From contig NZ_QUET01000038.1 of the NCBI RefSeq assembly GCF_003478445.1, positions 1-25,044 of the forward strand: DNA of 25,044 nucleotides, written 5' to 3'. The translations under genes and the position numbers were made by a program. Under the pieces are notes generated by a model. It was not told where the DNA came from, searched no databases, and was given only the letters and a program-made list of their open reading frames with translations. This document shows, in pieces, positions 1 to 7,776 of the stretch (its first letter is position 1; every line of letters begins with the position of its first letter). The stretch comes from Roseburia sp. AM59-24XD. GTDB lineage: Bacteria; Bacillota; Clostridia; Lachnospirales; Lachnospiraceae.

Positions 1-26
1 TGTACAGGTTTCTTTTGTCTTGCCAT
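1..26 (-). CDS. N-terminus of a probable IS256-family transposase (partial, runs off left edge)
   Basis: Only the first eight codons are inside the window, reading MARQKKPV. The start ATG has an AGGAGG ribosome binding site 10 bases upstream (about 37-42), so this is a real translation start. The residues resemble my recollection of the start of IS256-type transposases in Lachnospiraceae, and an IS-end-like sequence lies upstream at 84-109. Eight residues cannot prove a family; another DNA-binding or hypothetical protein is possible. Confidence 0.4.
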
Positions 27-83
27 AATAAAAGGCCCTCCTAATGATATTTATTTTATCATAGAAGAACCTTCTAATCATTA

Positions 84-109
84 TTTTACAGAAAAAGTAT
101 CACACTCTC
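84..109 (-). mobile_element. Possible terminal inverted repeat (right end) of an IS256-like element
   Basis: On the minus strand this reads GAGAGTGT, then a short T-rich stretch, then TGTAAAA, as in the ends of many Firmicutes IS256 elements (from memory). It lies 58 bases upstream of the putative transposase start, a normal distance for such an end. The other end is outside the window, so neither the match nor a target duplication can be verified. Confidence 0.3.
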
Positions 110-240
110 AATAATACTTGTGAATCATCACAATCATATATTACTGCACAAGACTGATTATTTGCTATCAATGCCTTCATTGTTCGTTCCACTAATACAT
201 CCACTTGATTTTTATCTTTATTTTGCCAGTATATCTCCAT
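100..240 (-). CDS. Small 46-residue ORF, probably a gene fragment cut by the IS end
   Basis: Encodes 46 residues starting MEIYWQNKDKNQVDVLVERT and ending DDSQVLLRV. The start is well supported: a GGAGG ribosome binding site lies six bases upstream and a TATAAT -10 element about 35 bases upstream. I do not recognise the family. The last codons and the stop fall inside the putative IS end at 84-109, so the stop may be supplied by the element and the original protein longer. A complete native small protein is the alternative. Confidence 0.4.
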   Translation of the reverse strand: MEIYWQNKDKNQVDVLVERTMKALIANNQSCAVIYDCDDSQVLLRV

Positions 241-274
241 GCTCAGCCTCCGTTTTTGTTTTTCTATATCAATT

Positions 275-280
275 ATTATA
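275..280 (-). promoter_or_regulatory. Candidate -10 element (TATAAT) for the 46-residue ORF
   Basis: A perfect TATAAT on the minus strand lies about 35 bases upstream of the ATG at 240, with the GGAGG site between them. No convincing -35 hexamer is found 16-18 bases further upstream, so this is only a likely promoter. Confidence 0.35.
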
Positions 281-336
281 CCTAATAAGTTTTCTTTCTT
301 CTATATCAACTAAAGAAAACTAAAATTTGCCTTAAC

Positions 337-376
337 ACAAAAAGCCCGCCAGCACCCCATTCTCAGTGCATTGACG
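337..376 (-). terminator. Intrinsic terminator of the toxin-antitoxin operon
   Basis: About 20 bases after the antitoxin stop codon, the minus strand forms an interrupted hairpin (CGTCA with TGGCG outside, GCAC with GTGC inside, around a 10-base loop), followed by GGCTTTTTG. Position and T-run fit a rho-independent terminator. The two-base bulge makes it weaker than the other terminators in the window. Confidence 0.55.
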
Positions 377-395
377 AGCTTGACTATTTCTTTAT

Positions 396-623
396 TTAAG
401 CAACTTTTGAATAATCCAAAACAGCAATTTCCTGCATCATCTGTTTTGCAGCATTCACCATCTTCTCTAACTTTTCTGCAACATCATCTGTATAAAACTT
501 TTCTCCGCATTGCTCACATTCTTCACAAGGTACATTTTTAATTACAATAATCGCACCATTGTAATTAACAACATGCGTAGTCAAGCTTGGTGTCACAGTG
601 TCACATTTGCAAAACATACACAT
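396..623 (-). CDS. MqsA/YgiT-type zinc-finger antitoxin
   Basis: A 75-residue protein with two CxxC pairs, CMFC at residues 2-5 and CEEC/CEQCGEKF at about residues 33-42, spaced as in the YgiT-type zinc finger at the N-terminus of MqsA-family antitoxins. The usual C-terminal helix-turn-helix is absent; the chain ends in a short helical stretch, as in other YgiT-only antitoxins. It starts one base into the toxin stop codon (TAATG overlap) behind GGAGGG, so it is translationally coupled to the DUF4258 gene. It should bind and neutralise that protein, and may take part in autoregulation; this role is inferred from family and context. Confidence 0.8.
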   Translation of the reverse strand: MCMFCKCDTVTPSLTTHVVNYNGAIIVIKNVPCEECEQCGEKFYTDDVAEKLEKMVNAAKQMMQEIAVLDYSKVA

Positions 624-937
624 TAGTTTTCCCTCCTTGTTTTCAAGTCAGGTTGAAATTTAATAGTATTTGGATAATATGCAGTAATGACAAAAAGCTC
701 TTTTCCATTTGTCCCAGCCACTACATGCAACACCTTATTATCTACTGTATATCCGAACACAAGACAACTCGGATGCGGAAAATCATTAGGATAGTCTTCG
801 ATAATTTCTCCTTTGGAAATACAATTTTTTACATCCATTCGTGAAATATCTCGCTCACCCATTCTTTCCAAGCAATGAACAGACCATTTTATTTTATTTT
901 CATTAACTAATTTTCTTAAAATTTCTATCTGCATCAT
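623..937 (-). CDS. DUF4258-domain protein, putative toxin of a type II toxin-antitoxin pair
   Basis: A 104-residue protein with the DUF4258 signature: an N-terminal helix with WSVHCLERMGERDIS (residues 18-32), IIEDYPNDFPHPSCLVFGY in the middle and the C-terminal strand FVITAYYPN. DUF4258 is thought to have a RelE-like fold and usually sits beside a YgiT/MqsA antitoxin, as here. The toxin-first order resembles mqsRA and higBA. Two ATGs stand in tandem (937 and 934); GGAG and AAGGA precede the first. Toxicity, probably ribosome-dependent mRNA cleavage, is inferred from the fold only. It could instead be a housekeeping DUF4258 protein. Confidence 0.8.
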   Translation of the reverse strand: MMQIEILRKLVNENKIKWSVHCLERMGERDISRMDVKNCISKGEIIEDYPNDFPHPSCLVFGYTVDNKVLHVVAGTNGKELFVITAYYPNTIKFQPDLKTRREN

Positions 938-953
938 TCCTTCTCCTTTTACT

Positions 954-984
954 ATTATATTAATTTCAACACAAAATCATTCAA
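954..984 (-). promoter_or_regulatory. Candidate promoter of the toxin-antitoxin operon
   Basis: On the minus strand, TTGAAT (984-979) and TATAAT (959-954) are separated by 19 bases, with the -10 about 20 bases before the toxin start. The spacer is longer than the optimal 17. The -10 is perfect and the surroundings are AT-rich. Confidence 0.45.
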
Positions 985-1003
985 AATCCATATTTTTATA
1001 ATT

Positions 1004-1049
1004 TCAAAAAATTCCCATCCCAAACTAAATCTTAGCTCGGAATGGGAAT
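1004..1049 (-). terminator. Intrinsic terminator downstream of ppdK
   Basis: ATTCCCAT (1011-1018) and ATGGGAAT (1042-1049) form an eight-base-pair stem on the minus strand, followed directly by a run of six T residues. It lies about 40 bases after the ppdK stop codon. Confidence 0.7.
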
Positions 1050-1091
1050 CTATTATTACAATATTAAAACTGTATTACATCAGACGATGCC

Positions 1092-3727
1092 CTACTTGTC
1101 AGCGATAGCTGCCTGTGCTGCTGCCAGACGTGCGATTGGCACACGGAATGGAGAACATGATACATAGTCCAGACCGATCTTGTGGCAGAACTCAACAGAT
1201 GAAGGATCTCCACCGTGCTCACCACAGATACCACAGTGAAGGGAAGGACGAACCTTCTTACCTTTCTCTACTGCCATCTCCATGAGCTGACCAACACCTG
1301 TCTGATCAAGCTTAGCGAATGGATCGCTCTCATAGATCTTAGCATCATAGTAAGCATCTAGGAACTTACCGGCATCATCACGGGAGAAACCGAATGTCAT
1401 CTGAGTCAGGTCGTTTGTACCGAAGCAGAAGAACTCAGCCTCTGTTGCAATCTGATCAGCGGTCAGTGCTGCACGAGGAATCTCGATCATAGTACCAACT
1501 TCGTACTTCATCTCAATACCTGCTGCTGCAATCTCAGCGTCAGCTGTTGCAACAACGACATCCTTAACATACTTAAGCTCTTTAACCTCACCAACGAGTG
1601 GGATCATGATCTCTGGCTCAACTGTCCAATCAGGATGTTTCTTCTTTACGTTGATTGCTGCACGGATAACAGCACTTGTCTGCATCTTAGCAATCTCAGG
1701 ATATGTTACAGCAAGACGACATCCACGATGACCCATCATTGGGTTGAACTCGTGAAGTGAGTTGATGATTGCCTTGATCTCGTCTACGCTCTTGCCCTTA
1801 GCTTCTGCAAGCTTCTTGATATCAGCTTCCTCAGAAGGAACGAACTCATGAAGTGGAGGATCCAGGAAACGGATGGTAACCGGGTTACCCTCGAGTGCCT
1901 CATAAAGAGCCTCGAAATCTCCCTGCTGATAAGGAAGGATCTTAGCGAGTGCTCCTCTCTCTCTTCTACTGTATCAGAACAGATCATCTCACGGAAAGCA
2001 GCGATTCTGTCTTCCTCGAAGAACATATGCTCTGTACGGCAGAGACCAATACCCTCAGCACCAAGCTCACGAGCTTTCTTAGCGTCTGCAGGAGTATCAG
2101 CGTTTGTACGAACTTTAAGCTTTCTATACTTGTCAGCCCAAGCCATTACACGGCCGAACTCACCAGCGATTGTAGCATCAACAGTTGGGATAAGACCATC
2201 GTAGATGTTACCTGTTGTACCATCGATAGAGATCTCAGATCCCTCTGTGTAAGTCTTACCTGCGAGCTCGAACTTCTTGTTCTCCTCGTCCATAACGATG
2301 TCGCCACAACCAGATACACAGCATGTACCCATACCACGAGCAACTACGGCTGCATGGGATGTCATACCACCACGAACTGTCAGGATACCCTGTGCACTCT
2401 TCATACCTGTGATATCCTCTGGGGATGTCTCAAGACGAACAAGTACAACCTTCTCACCGCGCTCAGCCCACTCTACAGCATCCTCTGCTGTGAATACGAC
2501 CTTACCGCAAGCAGCTCCAGGAGAAGCACCAAGACCCTTTCCGATCGGAGTAGCTTTCTTCAGCTCAGCAGCATCGAACTGTGGGTGAAGAAGTGTATCA
2601 AGGTTACGAGGGTCGATCATTGCAACTGCCTCTTCCTCTGTCTTATGTCCCTCATCAACGAGGTCACAAGCGATCTTTAATGCAGCCGGAGCTGTTCTCT
2701 TACCGTTACGGCACTGAAGCATGTAGAGCTTCTTGTTCTCTACTGTGAACTCCATATCCTGCATATCATGGTAGTGATTCTCAAGAGTATCACAAACCTT
2801 AACGAACTCAGCATATGCCTCTGGGAACTCCTGCTCCATCTGAGCGATTGGCATTGGTGTACGAACACCTGCTACTACGTCCTCGCCCTGTGCGTTGATC
2901 AGGAACTCACCCATAAGCTTGTTCTCACCTGTTGCAGGGTCACGTGTAAATGCAACACCTGTACCAGACTCGTTATTCAGGTTACCGAATACCATAGGCA
3001 TTACGTTAACTGCAGTACCCCATGAGTAAGGGATATCATTGTCACGACGATATACGTTTGCACGAGGGTTGTCCCATGAACGGAATACAGCCTCTACAGC
3101 TAACTTCATCTGCTCTACAGGATCAGATGGGAAGTCTGTACCTAACTGGTTCTTGTACTCAGCCTTGAACTGCTCTGCCAGAGTCTTAAGATCCTGAGCT
3201 GTCAGATCAACATCATACTTAACACCCTTCTCTTCTTTCATCTTGTCGATGAGCTGCTCGAAGTACTTCTTACCAACTTCCATAACGACATCAGAGAACA
3301 TCTGAATGAAACGTCTGTATGAATCATATACGAAACGCTCAAATGTAGGATCCGGGTTACCCTTGATCATTGTAGCTACTACGTCATCGTTAAGACCAAG
3401 GTTAAGGATTGTATCCATCATACCAGGCATAGAGGCACGAGCACCGGAACGAACAGATACGAGAAGCGGATTCTCAGAATCACCGAACTTCTTGCCGTTG
3501 ATCTCTTCCATCTTCTTAACGCCGTCCATGATCTGAGCCATGATCTCGTCGTTAATCTGACGTCCATCCTCATAATACTGTGTACAAGCCTCTGTAGTTA
3601 CTGTAAAACCCTGTGGTACAGGAAGACCGATGTTGGTCATCTCTGCAAGGTTCGCACCCTTACCACCAAGTAAGTTACGCATGGTCATGTCGCCTTCGCT
3701 AAACATATATACCCATTTGTTTGCCAT
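1092..3727 (-). CDS. ppdK: Pyruvate, phosphate dikinase (one gene, apparent -1 frameshift near 1952)
   Basis: Interconverts pyruvate, ATP and phosphate with PEP, AMP and pyrophosphate in the cytoplasm. With one base restored the gene encodes 878 residues, the usual length. Visible parts: N-terminal nucleotide-binding domain with LLGGKGANLAEM (residues 19-30); the swivelling phosphohistidine domain with GGMTSHAAVVARG, catalytic His458; and the C-terminal PEP/pyruvate barrel with FCFGTNDLTQMTFGFSRDD and CGICGEHGG, whose Cys (about 835) is the proton donor. As sequenced, the frame is lost after DTVEERE near 1950-1967; the other frame continues in register with ALAKILPYQ and runs to 1092. Restoring one G (GAGGAGGCA) joins them. 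The start follows TATAGGAGGTAAC. It is transcribed alone, with its own terminator. Confidence 0.95.
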
Positions 3728-3816
3728 TGTAAAGTTACCTCCTATATTAATAATTGTAATGTTTGATATCGACAGATGGACGCACTACGCCCAAGGACTG
3801 CCACATCGCTGTTTCT

Positions 3817-3846
3817 AGTATAACACACTCTTCCCGTGTATGAAAA
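3817..3846 (-). promoter_or_regulatory. Weak candidate promoter of ppdK
   Basis: On the minus strand TATACT (3822-3817) is preceded at 18 bases by TTTTCA (3846-3841), giving a leader of roughly 80 bases before the ppdK start. The -35 matches the consensus at four of six positions, so this is tentative. Confidence 0.3.
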
Positions 3847-3891
3847 GAGTTTTTTCACTTTTTTTGTATCGGTGTCGTACCAACAGGCATC

Positions 3892-4275
3892 CTATTGGTC
3901 ATCACCGTCATCAAAATCGCTGTCTTCGCCCATAAATTCACGGTTTGTGACACGCTTTTTCTCCCTGTTCTCCTCCACAAGCTGCGACAGCTGCTCCTTG
4001 ACCTGTCTTGGATCCTTAATATTTTTAATCTCAAAGTTGCCAAGCGTCTTGTCTGCAGAAGAAACCTGAATGGTTCCGATCCGGAATATTTTCTGTGTCA
4101 ATGTCTGGCTCAGCGAGATATCCAGGATACGGTACAGACGCACTTCATCCTCCACCGTCTTTAATAAACCGCTGGTAATAAAAAGTCTGTCACCGGTCAG
4201 TGCATACTTTGTAAATGTCCAGGGAAGCCCCAGTGCATTTCTCTTGCGTTCTTTCCAGATAAAATTTGTTTCCAT
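3892..4275 (-). CDS. Small bacterial PH-domain protein (bPH_2 type)
   Basis: A 127-residue soluble protein made mostly of one bacterial pleckstrin-homology-like domain: YALTGDRLFITSGLLKTVEDEVRLYRI (about residues 25-51) followed by DISLSQTLTQKIFRIGTIQV. This is the bPH_2 pattern, seen in YdbS/YdbT-like proteins, but the flanking membrane segments of those proteins are missing. The C-terminus is charged and ends in an acidic DSDFDDGDD tail. The ATG at 4275 is chosen because GAGGAGG precedes it; a longer in-frame extension to 4416 overlaps the GH3 gene and lacks family similarity. It follows the GH3 gene by 89 bases with no terminator, so they are probably co-transcribed. Its function is unknown. 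Confidence 0.8.
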   Translation of the reverse strand: METNFIWKERKRNALGLPWTFTKYALTGDRLFITSGLLKTVEDEVRLYRILDISLSQTLTQKIFRIGTIQVSSADKTLGNFEIKNIKDPRQVKEQLSQLVEENREKKRVTNREFMGEDSDFDDGDDQ

Positions 4276-4364
4276 ATCCTCCTCTTTTCTGCGTGTACTG
4301 CTTCTGCTGTATCTGCATCCGACACGCTCTGATACAGATTCCTTCACAATAACTTCCGTCTGTT

Positions 4365-7300
4365 CTACGAAGCCTTCTCGAATCTCCAGCGGCAGATCCG
4401 CACATCGCCCTGACAACGAAGCCGGAGCACTGTTTCGCTGCCAGCCTTTCCAAGATCCTCCAAAGGAATCGACAGATGACGAAAACCTCTGCCGTGCGGT
4501 GCATTCTTCGCCGTTGCCGCGGCAGCCCAGCCCGGATTATCACCGGCACCGGACAGATCATCGAATTCCGGCACGATAAAGGATGCATGAGGGACACCAT
4601 CCAGATATATATCCATGGTACTCTGCGCCAGTGCATCCGCATCGATCACCAGACAGTCCGCTCCCTCCGGGATATAAACGCTGTCATATTCCAGGATCAG
4701 GCAATCGTCCTGCCGTTCTCCGGCATCCTCCGTTCTCGTCACTTCATTTATATTCTGCCATAATCCGCTAACTTTTTCAAACAAATCCTCGGGTGCATGC
4801 GTATCTGCTTTATGTGCAACACTGTCATATCCCATATGACCTTCCCAGAGATATCCATTCTGAGAACGGTCGTAATGATCGGCCGGCTGCCATGCAGCAC
4901 CGTCACGCACACCGCGTTCCTGCCCCTGAAGGGTTATCTCTGCAACACAATCAATCTGTGCAGAAGAATGTCCTGCCTGAAGTTCATAGCTTCCCGGCTC
5001 CAGAAGCATTTTCCTCTGAACCGTATCATAATAGCGAAGCTGCTCCACGGGCACTTCAAAGCTTACCCGGCGTTCTTCCTGCGGTGCCAGCGCCTTCACG
5101 CGCGCAAAGGCAGCAAGCGTACGGATCGGTCGTTTGACCGCAGAAGCCTTCTTTGCAAAATAAATCTGAACCACTTCGTCCTGCACCTGCACAGCTTTGT
5201 CCTGACCCATATTTCGGACAGTGCATTCCACATGAACGGACTGTCCATCCTCTGAAGTCTCTGCAGTCAGATCACAGATTTCTGTCTGCGCATAGGTGAG
5301 TCCATGTCCAAACGGATACAGCACATCCCCCTTGAAATACTGATAGGTTCTCTCCCTCTGAATAATGTCATAATCATCCATATCCGGCAGCTGACTGTCA
5401 TCCCGATACCATGTCATATTGAGTCTGCCTGCCGGTGCTTTCTTACCGAATAAAACATCCGCAAGACCATTGCCCAGTTCCATGCTTCCGCCGGCTGTGA
5501 CCAGAATAGCCGGTATGTTTTGCTTTTCCCAGCCGATCGCATAAGGTACACTCGTTACCAGTGCCGCGATCAGACGGGGATTTGCCTGATAAAGCTCCTG
5601 CACCAGCGTACGCTGATATGGCGGAAATGCAATATCCTTCCGATCCACCTCTTCTTTGCAGGTGATCATCGGATGCGCTCCGCCAACATAAATAACGGTG
5701 TCTGCTTTTGCGGCTGCATCCTTCGCACTGCGGATTCCATCCTTCACCAGTACCGGACAAATCGGCGGCAGGCTGCGGTATCTGCTTCCGGTGATCGTCT
5801 CATACGTTCCGTTTCTTCTGCCGTCAAAGTCCGCATCGCCGAACATATGCTGATGACCATGCGTATCCGTATAGCTTACAATACGGCGCACCTCGCCGTC
5901 CTCCGCAAATCCGTTGTCATCCTGTACACGGATGCGGTTCTGTTCATCCACAAACAGCGCTCCTTTATTCCATGCACGAAGAACCATTTCCTCTCCATTT
6001 CGGAGAATTTCCGGGAATCTGCTGTCCACAGAAAGGGACAGACTCTTTTCTTCGGATTCCTTCAGATCGGTGAGGTTGACCTGTGCATGAAATACCTCTT
6101 TGACGAACCAGCCAAAGGCAGCCTTAGCTGTTGCTGTGATCGTTCCGCCACGATATACCTTATCCTCGTCACAGCCATCCTGTGTAGTCAACAGCATGCC
6201 ATTGCTTTTTGCTTTCAGTGTCATCTGCTCTCTGTCCCATAAAACGGACTCAAAAATCTCCGCATGCGCCTCATCAACCAGACCGATTGTCTTGCCGTCC
6301 TCCAGAATACCGATATATTTGTCGCCACACGCAAGCTTGATCTCCGGCACACCTGACTCAAAAATAATATGATCCATGCCGTCCATCGCCGCACGGATTC
6401 CCTCAAGCGGTGTCACAGAATACGGGGGGATTCCGGAATACCAATCCATAAACCATTCGCCGGCAGACGGTCCGATCACCGCAAGCTTCTTATCTACCGT
6501 AAAATGCTCTGCAGACAGAGGAAGAAGCTTTTGCCCCTCCAAAGCATCATTTTTCAACAGTACAACAGACTCGCCTGTCAGCTCTCTTGCTGTCTGCTGA
6601 TATTCCGGAAGGTTCAGACCATACTCCTTCTCCTCCTGCTCATCAAAAAGTCCAAGACGGAACAACGTGCTGAAATGGCATTTTAATGCACGATCAATAT
6701 CGTTCATATCGATCATTCCAAGTTCGTAGGCTTCTCTTGCACCCTCCATAACTGCATCAATATCATCGGTAAAGCAGTCGATGCCCGCCTTTAAGCCCTC
6801 CGCGATCGTCTCCGTATGGGAACCGAAATAATGATGGCAGTCCACGGTCTGCTTCATATCGCCGCCATCACAGACAACGTGATGGATCCCCCACTGCTCC
6901 TTTGCAAGCTTTTGCACCTCATGATTCAGGATCGCCGGCACACCGTTGATCTCATTGTAAGACGTCATCATTGCCTCGGCACCGCCTCCACAACGGCGCG
7001 GCAAAACGGCTCCAGATAATATTCATATTTATTGCGCGGATCGATGGAGGAGGATTTCCACACACGACCATCCTCTACATTATTCGCATAGAAATGCTTG
7101 AGCGTTGCACCGCACCGAATATGTTCCCCGTCACCGCGCATTCCCTGAATATATGCGGATGCCATCTTCCCGGTAAGATACGGATCCTCCCCATATGCCT
7201 CCTCGGTACGTCCCCATCGCGGATCACGTTCCATGTCGATCGTCGGCGCCCACAGACACAGACCTCCTCTGCGTCCTTCCTTCTCAAATACAGCTCTCGC

Positions 7301-7624
7301 CTCGGTGCCTACAATCTCGCCCGCCTGCCGGATCAGCTCCGTATCCCAGCTTGCACTCATGCCGACCGGATTCGGAAAAATTGTCGTTGGCTGCGGTTCA
7401 CCCTTATCAAAACTCTGATCATGACGCATCTGTAAACCATGTGCCCCCTCACAGCCCACGAAGAAGGCAGGGATGCCAAGGCGCTCAATCGCAGGATTCC
7501 CGGTTCCGAGGCAGGAAAACTTCTCCTCTAAGGTGAGCGCATTTACAAGATAATCCAGTCTTTCTTCGATTGTTTTCTCTGAATCCCACAAAGGATTGTT
7601 TCTGTTTGTATTCTTCTCTGACAT
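4365..7624 (-). CDS. Large multidomain GH3 glycoside hydrolase (one gene, apparent -1 frameshift near 6987)
   Basis: With one base restored this is a 1086-residue GH3 enzyme, much longer than the usual 700-850. The N-terminal barrel contains LTLEEKFSCLGTG, RDPRWGRTEEAYGEDPYL and KHFYANN; the likely nucleophile is Asp253 in VVCDGGD, where most GH3 enzymes have SDW. The C-terminal GH3 domain begins near residue 350, is interrupted at about 435-580 by an insert with fascin-like beta-trefoil character, then resumes with IYVGGAHP and EEVDRKDIAFPPYQ, whose Glu is a candidate acid/base. An FnIII-like domain (about 790-890) and an unrecognised C-terminal beta-rich module (about 965-1086) follow. No signal peptide is seen, so it is probably cytoplasmic. 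The frame breaks after CRAVVE; restoring one G (GAGGGCGGT) repairs it. Substrate is uncertain: a beta-glucoside or beta-xyloside. Confidence 0.88.
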
Positions 7625-7703
7625 GATAATTTCCTTTCCGTTTAAATGATAAATAAAACACGCAATTCATTATTTATAGGGAATGAACGGTTTCGCATAA
7701 ATC

Positions 7704-7737
7704 CAAAACAGGATCCGGTTTTCCTGCCGGACCCTGT
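7704..7737 (-). terminator. Intrinsic terminator downstream of the GH5 gene
   Basis: ACAGGATCCGG (7708-7718) and CCGGACCCTGT (7727-7737) form an 11-base-pair stem with one G-T wobble and an eight-base loop; on the minus strand it is followed by TTTTGGATTT. It lies 40 bases after the GH5 stop and separates it from the downstream GH3 gene. Confidence 0.75.
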
Positions 7738-7776
7738 CGAAGTTATCATACCATACTTCTTACTGAAAAATATGAA

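Noticed and set aside
120..323. Open frame of 67 codons on the plus strand
   Set aside because: It has no ribosome binding site, a composition rich in Leu, Ser and Phe from AT-rich DNA, and overlaps the better-supported minus-strand ORF.
3827..3850. Hairpin ACTCTT/AAGAGT upstream of ppdK with a T-run on the plus strand
   Set aside because: There is no plus-strand gene to terminate. On the minus strand, where the PH-domain gene would need a terminator, the stem is only six AT-rich pairs without a T-run.
4276..4416. Upstream extension of the PH-domain ORF to 4416
   Set aside because: The extra 47 residues overlap the GH3 coding end and lack family similarity, while the ATG at 4275 has a strong GAGGAGG site.
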